Position numbers and translations under genes: made by a program
Shown: piece by piece, positions 33,207-41,744 of the stretch
Layout: each line of letters opens with the position of its first letter
Position numbering within the stretch: the first letter of the stretch is position 1
The notes under the pieces: generated by a model
What the model saw: only the letters and a program-made list of their open reading frames with translations
Told to the model about the DNA's origin: nothing
The model's database searches: none
Source of the DNA: an uncultured Bacteroidales bacterium
GTDB lineage: Bacteria; Bacteroidota; Bacteroidia; Bacteroidales; FEN-979
Assembly (NCBI GenBank): GCA_903877385.1
Contig: CAIRDP010000061.1
Coordinates: 1 to 44,565 of the forward strand
Direction of reading: 5' to 3'
DNA length: 44,565 nucleotides

Positions 33207-34277
33207 ATGGAACCAACCCAGGAAAAAGAAAAACGGATCCGCGTCGGGATCACCCACGGTGATATCAACGGGATCAGCTACGAGATCATCATAAAAACCT
33301 TGCAGGACCAGCGACTGATGGAGAACAACACCATCATCCTATACGGTTCTTCCAAGATCGCCAGCTATTACCGTAAAACCCTGAATATAGCCGAGTTCAA
33401 CTTCAACGTGATCCATAAAGCCGAAACGGCGCATCCGCGCAGGCCGAACATCCTCAACATCCACGATGAGGAAGTGAAGATCGACATCGGGCAGTCCACT
33501 CCCATCGCGGGCGAACTTGCCCTGCTTTCGCTGGAGGCTGCAACCGCCGACCTGGCAAGAGGTGAGATCGACGTAGTGGTGACCGCTCCCATTAACAAGA
33601 AAAATATACAGTCCGATGCCTTCCGCTTCCCCGGACATTCTGAATATTTCGCGCATAAGTTCAACTGCCCCGATCATCTAATGCTGATGGTGAGCCGTGA
33701 AGTCCGCATAGGAATGATCACAGGTCATGTGGCCCTGAACCGCATCAAAGAAGTCCTCAACGAGGACCTGATCATGCGCAAAATACGCATCATGAACCAT
33801 TCTCTGATCAGGGACTTCGGGATTGTGAAGCCCAAGATAGCGGTACTGGCGCTTAATCCACATGCAGGTGACGAAGGATTGCTGGGCAACGAAGACACTA
33901 CATTCATCCGCTCTGCGATTGCAAAATCATACGAACAGAATATGCTGGTGTTCGGGCCTTATCCGGCCGACGGGTTTTTCGGCGCAGCCCAGTTCAGGCA
34001 TTTCGACGGCATCCTTGCCATGTACCATGACCAGGGAATGATACCGTTCAAACTGCTTTCATTCGACGAGGGAGTGAATTTTACCGCAGGATTGCCGGTG
34101 ATCAGGACTTCCCCTGGCCACGGAACAGCATACGAGATTGCCGGGAAAAACCTGGCTTCGCCCGAGGGATTCAGAACGGCTGTCCACCTGGCCTGCGATA
34201 TTTTTGAGAACAGGCAGAGGTACGACGAGCTGGTGGCCAACCCACTGAAACCTGCAGATCCTCCGAAAGAATCCTGA
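33207..34277 (+). CDS. pdxA: 4-hydroxythreonine-4-phosphate dehydrogenase
   Basis: 356 residues. Oxidises 4-phosphohydroxy-L-threonine in the DXP-dependent route to pyridoxal phosphate. Start MEPTQEKEKRIRVGITHGDI. Zinc-binding histidines fit H174 (ITGHVAL), H219 (LNPHAGD) and H274 (AMYHDQG). FRFPGHSEYFAHKF and RTSPGHGTAYEIAG are also family features. It is the first gene of a tight same-strand series: murF-alr starts 8 nt after its stop. The link is sensible because alanine racemase needs PLP. Confidence 0.93.
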   Translation: MEPTQEKEKRIRVGITHGDINGISYEIIIKTLQDQRLMENNTIILYGSSKIASYYRKTLNIAEFNFNVIHKAETAHPRRPNILNIHDEEVKIDIGQSTPIAGELALLSLEAATADLARGEIDVVVTAPINKKNIQSDAFRFPGHSEYFAHKFNCPDHLMLMVSREVRIGMITGHVALNRIKEVLNEDLIMRKIRIMNHSLIRDFGIVKPKIAVLALNPHAGDEGLLGNEDTTFIRSAIAKSYEQNMLVFGPYPADGFFGAAQFRHFDGILAMYHDQGMIPFKLLSFDEGVNFTAGLPVIRTSPGHGTAYEIAGKNLASPEGFRTAVHLACDIFENRQRYDELVANPLKPADPPKES

Positions 34278-34285
34278 ACAAAAGG

Positions 34286-36904
34286 ATGTATACAGTATCT
34301 GAAATAGCTGGGATCGTTGGCGGGAAATTATTCCCGGGAGACTGTGCCGATACGGAGGTGAAGGATATCCTCATCGACAGCCGCCGCCTGATCCGGCCCG
34401 AAGGGACGATGTTTGTAGCTGTTGTGACCCCGAGGAACGACGGCCACCAGTATATTGATGAGCTGCTGGCGAAAGGGGTGAAGGTGTTTCTCGCATCCCG
34501 CATCGGCGCGCAGCGCCCTCATCCCGCATCGGCATTGCCAAGCGTTGCCCATCCCGCATCCTATATCCTTGTTCCCGACACACTGTCTGCATTGCAGAAG
34601 CTTGCAGCTTACCACCGCCGGCAGTTTGACATCCCCGTAATCGGGATCACCGGAAGTAACGGCAAGACGATAGTCAAGGAATGGCTGTACCAGTTGCTGA
34701 GTCCCGATTTTAACATCATCCGCAGTCCGAAGTCATACAACTCCCAGATAGGAGTTCCTCTTTCGGTATGGAAGATGGAGAAGGAGAACCAGCTTGCGAT
34801 TTTCGAAGCAGGGATCTCCCAGGCGGGGGAGATGGAAAAACTGGAAGAGATCATCAAACCCGAATACGGCATCATCACCAACATCGGGCATGCGCATGAT
34901 GTAGGATTTGCCAGCACTATCCAGAAGACCGACGAAAAACTCAGGCTTTTCAGGCATAGCAAAGTCCTGGTGTATTGTTCCGACCACGATCTGATCGACA
35001 GCTGTGTGAAATTCTGCGATCCCACCCGTACCTGTACAGCATTTTCGTGGAGCCGCAGCAAGCCCGCGGATCTTTTTGTGAAGGACGTGAGGAAGGGCGT
35101 GATGGAGGACGTGAGGAAGAACGTGACAACGGTCACGGTCGTCACGAAAATCGACGAGGAGCTAAGTTTCAGCATTCCTTTTACCGATGATGCTTCCATT
35201 GAAAATGCCATCCATTGTTTTGCGTTGATTGTTGCGATGGACGAAGTATCATCCCGCATCCCGCATCCCGCATCGGCGCTCAGCGCCATCATCCCCCGCT
35301 TTGCATCGCTTGCCCCCATCGCAATGCGCCTGGAGCTGAAGGACGCCATAAACCGCTGTTCCATTATCAACGATTCTTACAACAACGACATCAACTCCCT
35401 GAGCATCGCCCTGGACTTCCTCATCCAGCAGAACCAGCATAAGAAAAAAACGGTGATCCTTTCCGACATTCTCCAGAGCGGGAGGGATAAAAATGATTTA
35501 TACAATGAGATCGCCGCTTTGCTCGAGAGCAAGGGAATAGGCAAACTCATCGGGATTGGCCGGGATATGAATAAATATTCCGATAAGTTCAGGATGCAGA
35601 AGAACTTCTATTATACCACCGACGACTTCCTGATGCATTACCCGGTTTCGTCCTTCCTCGACGAATCCATACTCCTGAAAGGCGCGAGGATCTTCGAGTT
35701 TGAAAGAATAAGCAATGCGCTTCAACAGAAAGCGCATGAAACCGTGCTCGAGATCAACCTCGATGCGATGGTCCACAACCTTAACCATTACCGCTCGCTT
35801 CTGAAGCCGGGAGTGAAGCTCATGGCCATGGTCAAGGCCTTTTCGTACGGAAGCGGGAGTTTTGAAATAGCCAACCTCCTCCAGTTCCACAGGGTCGATT
35901 ATCTTGCCGTGGCTTATGCCGATGAAGGCGTTGAACTCAGGAAGTCGGGTGTACACCTACCTGTCATGGTGATGAGCCCCGAAGAGCAAAGCCTGGATAC
36001 CCTTTTAAAATACAACCTCGAACCCGAGATCTACAACCTGCATATCCTCTCACTTCTTGAAGAAGCTGTAAAGCGCAACCAGACCTCCAACCAGGAAGCC
36101 GTTCGCGTACACATCAAGCTTGATACGGGTATGCACAGGCTGGGGTTCCAGGAAGATGAGATTGATGAGTTGATCACGAGATTAATGGAGATGGAAGATG
36201 CATCGGCAACGCAAAGCGCTGCCCATCCCGCATCAGCAGCACGCAGTGCTGCCTCATCCCGCATCTCTGTCGTTTCCGTCTTCTCCCATCTTGCTGCCAG
36301 TGAAGATGAGTCGGAAGATGAATTCACACGGGAGCAGATCCGGCGTTTCGATGCTATGAGTTCGCGCATCACTGCAGCCCTTGGTTATCCCGTTTTAAGG
36401 CATATCCTGAATTCGGCCGGGATCAGCCGTTTTGCCGGGGCCCAGTTCGACATGGTACGCCTGGGGATAGGGCTTTACGGGCTGGGGGCCAACGAAGGAG
36501 AACAGCAAAGAATGAGAAATGTAAGCTCACTACGCACCGTCGTCATCCAGCTTAAAAAAATTATAAAAGGGGAAACAATAGGTTACGGCCGCAAAGGCAG
36601 GGCAAAGAAAAACAGCCTGCTCGCCGTGGTCCCCGTAGGTTACGCCGACGGGCTGAACCGCAGGCTGGGAAACGGGGCGGGCAAAGTTTATATTGGAGGC
36701 AAAGCCGCTCCTTTTATAGGCAATGTGTGCATGGACCTTTGCATGATCGATGTGACGGGACTGGAGGTTAAAGAAGGCGACGAGGTGGTCATCTTCGACA
36801 ATGCCCATCCCGTAACGGATCTTGCAAAAGCTACCAGAACAATCCCATACGAAGTGATGACGGGGATTTCGGGAAGAGTTAAACGAATCTATTACCACGA
36901 ATGA
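34286..36904 (+). CDS. murF-alr: Bifunctional MurF / alanine racemase with four repeat-derived insertions
   Basis: 872 residues. The fusion is characteristic of Bacteroidota. The N-terminal part adds D-Ala-D-Ala to the UDP-MurNAc-tripeptide (ATP loop GITGSNGKT at 120-128; INDSYNNDINSL further on). The C-terminal part (from about 485) is the PLP racemase (K517 in MAMVKAFSYGSG; VPVGYADG; IGNVCMDLCMIDVT). Four segments do not belong to the family and are encoded by intergenic repeat sequence: residues 71-92, 267-288, 322-336 and 639-660. All lie between secondary-structure elements and keep the frame. Both catalytic cores look intact. Length exceeds the usual 800-odd residues by roughly the inserted amount. 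Confidence 0.93.
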   Translation: MYTVSEIAGIVGGKLFPGDCADTEVKDILIDSRRLIRPEGTMFVAVVTPRNDGHQYIDELLAKGVKVFLASRIGAQRPHPASALPSVAHPASYILVPDTLSALQKLAAYHRRQFDIPVIGITGSNGKTIVKEWLYQLLSPDFNIIRSPKSYNSQIGVPLSVWKMEKENQLAIFEAGISQAGEMEKLEEIIKPEYGIITNIGHAHDVGFASTIQKTDEKLRLFRHSKVLVYCSDHDLIDSCVKFCDPTRTCTAFSWSRSKPADLFVKDVRKGVMEDVRKNVTTVTVVTKIDEELSFSIPFTDDASIENAIHCFALIVAMDEVSSRIPHPASALSAIIPRFASLAPIAMRLELKDAINRCSIINDSYNNDINSLSIALDFLIQQNQHKKKTVILSDILQSGRDKNDLYNEIAALLESKGIGKLIGIGRDMNKYSDKFRMQKNFYYTTDDFLMHYPVSSFLDESILLKGARIFEFERISNALQQKAHETVLEINLDAMVHNLNHYRSLLKPGVKLMAMVKAFSYGSGSFEIANLLQFHRVDYLAVAYADEGVELRKSGVHLPVMVMSPEEQSLDTLLKYNLEPEIYNLHILSLLEEAVKRNQTSNQEAVRVHIKLDTGMHRLGFQEDEIDELITRLMEMEDASATQSAAHPASAARSAASSRISVVSVFSHLAASEDESEDEFTREQIRRFDAMSSRITAALGYPVLRHILNSAGISRFAGAQFDMVRLGIGLYGLGANEGEQQRMRNVSSLRTVVIQLKKIIKGETIGYGRKGRAKKNSLLAVVPVGYADGLNRRLGNGAGKVYIGGKAAPFIGNVCMDLCMIDVTGLEVKEGDEVVIFDNAHPVTDLAKATRTIPYEVMTGISGRVKRIYYHE
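34493..34562 (+). repeat. Family B repeat inside murF (insertion 1)
   Basis: GCATCCCGCATC, then core GGCGC-GCA-GCGCC (34505-34517), then CATCCCGCATC, a decayed second core (34531-34549), then CATCCCGCATCC. Translated as SRIGAQRPHPASALPSVAHP and AS (residues 71-92). Two full units are inserted, a multiple of three. Confidence 0.9.
35078..35152 (+). repeat. Family A repeat inside murF (copy A8, insertion 2)
   Basis: GTGAAGGACGTGAGGAAGGG and similar units, followed by CGTGACAACGGTCACG, a short fold-back, and a right-arm GTCACG. Translated as DVRKGVMEDVRKNVTTVTVV (residues 267-286). Confidence 0.85.
35249..35293 (+). repeat. Family B repeat inside murF (insertion 3)
   Basis: TCATCCCGCATCCCGCATCC, then core GGCGC-TCA-GCGCC (35275-35287), then ATCATCCC. 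Translated as SSRIPHPASALSAII (residues 322-336). Confidence 0.88.
36199..36263 (+). repeat. Family B repeat inside the alr part (insertion 4)
   Basis: Core GGCAACGC-AAA-GCGCTGCC (one mismatch), CATCCCGCATC-like unit, core GCAGCAC-GCA-GTGCTGC (36236-36252, perfect 7 bp, a stem not seen elsewhere), then TCATCCCGCATC. Translated as ASATQSAAHPASAARSAASS and RI (residues 639-660). Confidence 0.9.
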
Positions 36905-36956
36905 ACGAACCGGGCCCGGGTCCGTTTCAGGCGGTTGCCGGGCAGGGAGGGACAAG

Positions 36957-38372
36957 ATGAAAGTACTTATTATTGGCGCCGGCCCCGCGGGTTTAAGCTG
37001 CGGTTACGAACTGGTGAAAGCCGGTTGCGAAGTTGAGGTGTACGAGGCCTCGCCCTTTGTAGGTGGAATGGCAAGGAGTTTCGACCTCTGGGGACAGAGG
37101 GTGGATATGGGGCCCCACAGGTTTTTCTCCAAGGAAAAACATATCAACGAATTCTTCACAACCCTTGTGAAGGATGATTACACCCTGGTGAACCGGCTTA
37201 CCCGGATTTATTACCGCAACCGTTTTTTCCATTATCCCATCAAGCTCTTCAATGTGCTATGGAACCTCCCCCTGGTAACAATATTTCAGATACTCTGGGA
37301 ATACGGCCGCATCAGGATGTTCCCGTACAAGAACCCCGTGACTTTCGAGGAATGGGTGTCGAACCGCTTCGGGCGAAAGCTTTTTGAGATCTTCTTCAAG
37401 CATTATTCCGAAAAACTATGGGGGATTTCCACTTCAAAGATCGATGCCGACTGGGCTGCCCAGCGCATCAAATCGCTCTCGCTATGGGAGGCCGTGATCA
37501 GCGCCATCTTCGGTAACAAAGGCGACAAACACAAGACGCTTCTCGACCAGTTTGCCTACCCTAATCACGGCACAGGTACCTTATACGAAAGGGCTGCGGC
37601 CTATATTAACGAACACGGGGGAAAAGTGAATGTGAAAACTCCAGTCCAGGGCATTGTTCAGGATGCCCAGGGCAAGGTCATCGGGATTAAGCTTGCTGAT
37701 GGCAGTATCGTTACTGCCGACAGGGTGGTTTCGACCATGCCGCTTACATTGATGGTGAAGAGTTTGCAGAATGTGCCTGCGGATGTGGTTGCGTCGGTTG
37801 AGAAGCTTTACTTCAGGAATACTATCCTGGCCTACCTGGAGGTGGATTCCCTGGACCTGTTCAGGGATAACTGGATCTATGTTCATTCGCCCGAGGTGAA
37901 ACACGGCCGTATCACGAATTTCCGCAACTGGAGCAAGGACCTTAATGGGGATAAAAAGACCACCATCCTCTGCATGGAATTCTGGGCTTTCGACAATGAT
38001 CCCATCTGGAAAGACCAGGATGAAAATATTGCAGAACTGGCAAAGAAGGAGATCCACCTTCTCAAGCTGGTGCCTCCCCAGACTAAAATATTGAACGCCT
38101 TTATCCTGAGGGTTCCGCGCTGCTACCCGGTTTATGAAACCGGTTACCAGGTGAACCTGAAAAAAGTGGAGAATTATCTTGATACTGTTGAAAACCTGCT
38201 TCCTATAGGACGTTACGGCTCTTTTAAATACAACAACCAGGACCATTCGATTCTGATGGGGATACTCGCCGCCGACAAGATCATGCAGGGGCTGGATACC
38301 GACCTCTGGAAGATCAATACCGACGTGGAGTACCAGGAGGAAGCAAGGATCAAGGATGTACTTATACAATAA
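36957..38372 (+). CDS. FAD-dependent oxidoreductase, UDP-galactopyranose mutase/protoporphyrinogen oxidase-like
   Basis: 471 residues. N-terminal dinucleotide-binding motif IIGAGPAGLSCGYELVKAG (GxGxxG at 7-12), then EVYEASPFVGGMARSF with the ribose-binding Glu, then MGPHRFF, which is typical of a subgroup next to glycan genes. The C-terminal FAD contact is GRYGSFKYNNQDHSILMG. Relatives act on nucleotide sugars or lipids, but the exact substrate is unknown. It follows murF-alr by 52 nt and precedes three membrane proteins of the probable glycan locus by 12 nt. No membrane segment. Likely role: redox or mutase step making a precursor for the surface glycan. This is an inference from context. 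Confidence 0.8.
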   Translation: MKVLIIGAGPAGLSCGYELVKAGCEVEVYEASPFVGGMARSFDLWGQRVDMGPHRFFSKEKHINEFFTTLVKDDYTLVNRLTRIYYRNRFFHYPIKLFNVLWNLPLVTIFQILWEYGRIRMFPYKNPVTFEEWVSNRFGRKLFEIFFKHYSEKLWGISTSKIDADWAAQRIKSLSLWEAVISAIFGNKGDKHKTLLDQFAYPNHGTGTLYERAAAYINEHGGKVNVKTPVQGIVQDAQGKVIGIKLADGSIVTADRVVSTMPLTLMVKSLQNVPADVVASVEKLYFRNTILAYLEVDSLDLFRDNWIYVHSPEVKHGRITNFRNWSKDLNGDKKTTILCMEFWAFDNDPIWKDQDENIAELAKKEIHLLKLVPPQTKILNAFILRVPRCYPVYETGYQVNLKKVENYLDTVENLLPIGRYGSFKYNNQDHSILMGILAADKIMQGLDTDLWKINTDVEYQEEARIKDVLIQ

Positions 38373-38384
38373 ATACAGATCGTA

Positions 38385-39839
38385 ATGATAGTTGCAATAT
38401 CCAGTCTGATTACCCTTGCGGGTTTATGGTGTGTACTGCGCAAATACTTCAGTTCAGGCGTAACCATCCTCACCCTGCTGTTATTGATCCTGGGCACCAA
38501 CTTTTATTTGATGCTGGTGTACAGCGGGGCAATCCAGGCCAGTGTACTGCTGGCCCTTATGGTGCTGGTGGTGTGGATGACCCGGAGCTGGTATGAAAAA
38601 CCCCGCTGGGCCGAAGCCGTCATCGCCGGGCTTGCCATGGCCTGCCTGGTTTTTATCAAGCCTGCAGGTTTTGCTTCAATTCTCGTGTTCTTCTTCTGGG
38701 ACGCATACAATAAGGAGACCTTTAAGAAAAAGTGGAGGCTCTTTAAAGAGAATATAATGATGGTGATCCTGGTCTTCAGCCTGTTTTTAACAGGGCTGAT
38801 TTTGAGAGCGATCTTTCCCCATGCGTTTGAAAATACCATGTTCAGCGATTATATGGAACACAAGCGGGTACTTTACCTGCTGGCTCCCTTTCTATGGGAG
38901 GTGATGTTCTCGATCAGGAACGGCTGGCTTATTTATACCCCCCTGGTACTTTTCTCCATCCCGGGCTTTTATATACTTGCCATCAGGAATAAACGGATAT
39001 TTTATGCCGTTTTCCTGTTCTCACTCAGCTTCGTTTTAATGCTTGCTTCCTCCCCCGATGTAGTCGCACCCAATAATTTTTCACAGTCAAGGATGACCGA
39101 AATATTTGCTGTGCTTTTCATCCCCCTGGGCTATTTCATCGCCTGGGTGATGGAAGGCAGGTGGCTTAGGAAAACTGCATTCCTTCTGGTCCTTGCCGCC
39201 CTTATAGGGCTCAACCTATTCCAGACCTGGCAGTACAGGCACAAGATCCTCAATCCCTGGTTCACTTCCCCCGGGTATTACACTGCCGTCTTTCTTAAAA
39301 CCCATGTCAGCCCCGAAACCCGTATGCTGCAGTCATTCAGTAATATGGATATGTCGTCCTACCTCGCCAACGAGAATGACTTCAACATAAAAACGATTGT
39401 CGAAACAGGTTTCGAAAATAATCCGGGTGCCTTTGGAGGACACTTTCAAACGAAAATTTTCCATGCGGGGCAGGCTGCGCTAAGGCTGGACGACGACCTG
39501 AGGTTTACGCCTTCGTTGAGCATGCCCGTTTCAAAGCTCCCGGCCAACGAGCTGATGGGTATAAGGCTGTCGGCCTGGGTATATTCCGAAACCGATTTCA
39601 GTGAGAATACGGCAAATATGATCATAACCCTGAGCCATCACGGGGGACTCTACCACTATAAGGCCCTCGCAATAAGCACCCTGCCCCTGGAAAAAGGCAA
39701 ATGGAACAAGGTGCAGCTCGATTATGTCATATCCCGGCAGCTTGACCCCTCCGACGAACTCATCCCTTACATCTGGTATACAGGGAAGACGGTTTTGTAT
39801 GTTGATGACCTCAAGGTGGAACTGTTTGAGCAAAAGTAG
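38385..39839 (+). CDS. Polytopic membrane protein, paralogue 1, lacking the N-terminal module
   Basis: 484 residues. About 8 transmembrane helices (residues 1-290) are followed by a soluble C-terminal domain (about 345-484) ending IWYTGKTVLYVDDLKVE. It aligns with the two following genes from their third helix onward (AMACLVFIKPAGFASI against AVLLRPTNVMAI; SIRNGWLIYTP against SPFNGLFPYHP). The first ~130 residues present in the paralogues, including the WxDxAxYYVYxPATFxY motif, are absent here. The CW.YG.SFG.R motif is also absent. The start follows the FAD gene stop by only 12 nt, so the missing part was probably deleted. It may still be expressed as a shortened protein. Confidence 0.75.
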   Translation: MIVAISSLITLAGLWCVLRKYFSSGVTILTLLLLILGTNFYLMLVYSGAIQASVLLALMVLVVWMTRSWYEKPRWAEAVIAGLAMACLVFIKPAGFASILVFFFWDAYNKETFKKKWRLFKENIMMVILVFSLFLTGLILRAIFPHAFENTMFSDYMEHKRVLYLLAPFLWEVMFSIRNGWLIYTPLVLFSIPGFYILAIRNKRIFYAVFLFSLSFVLMLASSPDVVAPNNFSQSRMTEIFAVLFIPLGYFIAWVMEGRWLRKTAFLLVLAALIGLNLFQTWQYRHKILNPWFTSPGYYTAVFLKTHVSPETRMLQSFSNMDMSSYLANENDFNIKTIVETGFENNPGAFGGHFQTKIFHAGQAALRLDDDLRFTPSLSMPVSKLPANELMGIRLSAWVYSETDFSENTANMIITLSHHGGLYHYKALAISTLPLEKGKWNKVQLDYVISRQLDPSDELIPYIWYTGKTVLYVDDLKVELFEQK

Positions 39840-39886
39840 CTGGCTGGGGATGGAGGAATAAAAAGAGAAATTATAAAAGCAGAGAT

Positions 39887-41743
39887 TTGGACAATAAAGT
39901 AAACAGCGAAGAAAACGCTCACCAGAAGCAGGGCGTCGAAACGGATACCGGCCGGCCATCATCCCGCATCCTGCATCCTTCTTCCCTCGCAAGCAGGAAG
40001 CGCTCACTGCGCGATGGCCTTATATTCCTTGTGATTTTCGGAATTGGCATTTTCATTACCCTGAGTTGGAACATGCAAAACGGGAAAGTAAGGAGCCCGG
40101 GAAAGATCTGGTCCGATGCGGCACACTATTACGTTTACATGCCGGCTACCTTTATTTATGGCTGGAATGCCTTCTGTTTCCCGTATAAGATAGAGAAGAG
40201 ATTCGAGGGCTTCCTTTTGAATGATAAAACCGGCAAGGTTGAAATAAAAACCACCTGCGGCGAGGCTTTACTACTTACCCCGTTTTTTCTGGCAGCGCAT
40301 GCATCAGCATACCTGTTTAAATTGCCCATGGACGGGTTCTCATCGTTTTACCAGGTGTTCATGCTTATCGGTTGTATATTCTATTTTACCCTTGGGCTGT
40401 TCTTTCTGAAGAAATTCCTCGACCGATATTTTAAGCATGCGATCTCGCTAACGGCAGTCCTTATCATTGCCCTGGCCACACAGATGTATTTCTACGCTTA
40501 CGACCAGGCCCTGATGTCGCATACCTATTCGTTTTTCCTGTTCAGCGCATTCTTTTACCTTCTCAAGCTTTACCTCGACGGGGGTAAGAAATCCTATACC
40601 CTGTTCTCGCTTCTCAGCCTCAGCCTGGCAATGGCTGTGCTGCTCAGGCCCACAAACGTTATGGCCATATTGTGGTTTGCTTTCCTTGACCTCAAATCAT
40701 CGAAGGAACTCTGGCAACGCCTGCTCTTCTTCCTCAACCCCAAACGCAGCCTGCTTTATATCCTCATACAGTTCATCGTTCTGGTCCCCCAGTTCATCTA
40801 CTGGAAATACCTTTCGGGACATTATATTTATTTCTCCTACCCCGGCGAGGTCTTTTTCTGGGGAAACCCCATGCTGCTCCAGGTCTGGTTCTCGCCTTTC
40901 AACGGATTGTTTCCCTACCATCCCATCTTTTTTCTTTTCCTGGCAGGGATGATCATTATGATCGTACGCCACAAGCTGAACGGGATATTTTCACTCTTGT
41001 TTTTCCTGCTGGCTTCCTATGTTTTCTCCTGCTGGCACTGCTGGTATTACGGGGGAAGCTTCGGGTTCCGGCCCCTGGCCGAATTTACAGTGTTCATGGC
41101 CCTCCCCCTGGCTTATCTCATCCTGGATATCGTCCAGTGGAAAAACCTCTTCCTGAAATCGGTCATGGTTGTGACATTTTTCCTGCTCATATACTTTAAC
41201 CTGATGCAGTTCTACCACTACCAGGTTTTTACCGGCGGCATGTGGTCCTGGGATGATTACTTTATCAAGCTCAGGGAGTACGAGGTGGTCGATTATCCTC
41301 AGAAAACCTATGAATGGAAAACCGATTTCGCAAACACTTTCCAGTATGAACCGGTAATCCTCACCTTTCAGCACCCCCGTTCAAGGGTACTGGCGACATA
41401 CTGCAGCAAGGACATTGCCGATAACGTGCATTACAGGCGTAAATTATCCAAAATCCTCGACCACCCTGTGAGCAGGTTAAGCCTTTCGGTTTGGGTTTAC
41501 CCTGTGGAACATGATTCAACCCATGCCCTATGGGTTTGCCGCATCCAGAACTCCGATTCCCTGGTCTTCTTTAAAGGCATCTCCTTTGATGAATTCGTAA
41601 ATAAACGTGATATTTACAGCGAGGTTCACGCCTCCTTTGAAGTACCTGAATGGGTGGACCCCAACTCGGATATAGAGTTTTTCATCTGGAATCCCAAGGG
41701 CCGTGAATTCTATTTTGACGATATGTCCATAAAATTCGAATGA
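39887..41743 (+). CDS. Polytopic membrane protein, paralogue 2 (GT39-like fold suspected)
   Basis: 618 residues from a TTG at 39887. No ATG fits. About 10 transmembrane helices (about 50-430) resemble the membrane body of dolichyl-phosphate-sugar-dependent glycosyltransferases. The luminal motif WSDAAHYYVYMPATFIY (about 85) has an Asp in a position suited to catalysis. CWYYGGSFGFRPLAEF and SPFNGLFPYHP are other conserved marks. A soluble C-terminal domain (about 495-618), beta-rich and jelly-roll-like, ends FIWNPKGREFYFDDMSIKF. The N-terminal residues PSSRILHPSS come from a family B repeat. Acceptor and donor are unknown. Confidence 0.75.
   Translation: MDNKVNSEENAHQKQGVETDTGRPSSRILHPSSLASRKRSLRDGLIFLVIFGIGIFITLSWNMQNGKVRSPGKIWSDAAHYYVYMPATFIYGWNAFCFPYKIEKRFEGFLLNDKTGKVEIKTTCGEALLLTPFFLAAHASAYLFKLPMDGFSSFYQVFMLIGCIFYFTLGLFFLKKFLDRYFKHAISLTAVLIIALATQMYFYAYDQALMSHTYSFFLFSAFFYLLKLYLDGGKKSYTLFSLLSLSLAMAVLLRPTNVMAILWFAFLDLKSSKELWQRLLFFLNPKRSLLYILIQFIVLVPQFIYWKYLSGHYIYFSYPGEVFFWGNPMLLQVWFSPFNGLFPYHPIFFLFLAGMIIMIVRHKLNGIFSLLFFLLASYVFSCWHCWYYGGSFGFRPLAEFTVFMALPLAYLILDIVQWKNLFLKSVMVVTFFLLIYFNLMQFYHYQVFTGGMWSWDDYFIKLREYEVVDYPQKTYEWKTDFANTFQYEPVILTFQHPRSRVLATYCSKDIADNVHYRRKLSKILDHPVSRLSLSVWVYPVEHDSTHALWVCRIQNSDSLVFFKGISFDEFVNKRDIYSEVHASFEVPEWVDPNSDIEFFIWNPKGREFYFDDMSIKFE
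39957..39985 (+). repeat. Family B repeat units at the 5' end of paralogue 2
   Basis: CATCATCCCGCATCCTGCATCC, read as PSSRILHP. Hairpin core absent. Confidence 0.65.
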
Positions 41744-41744
41744 T

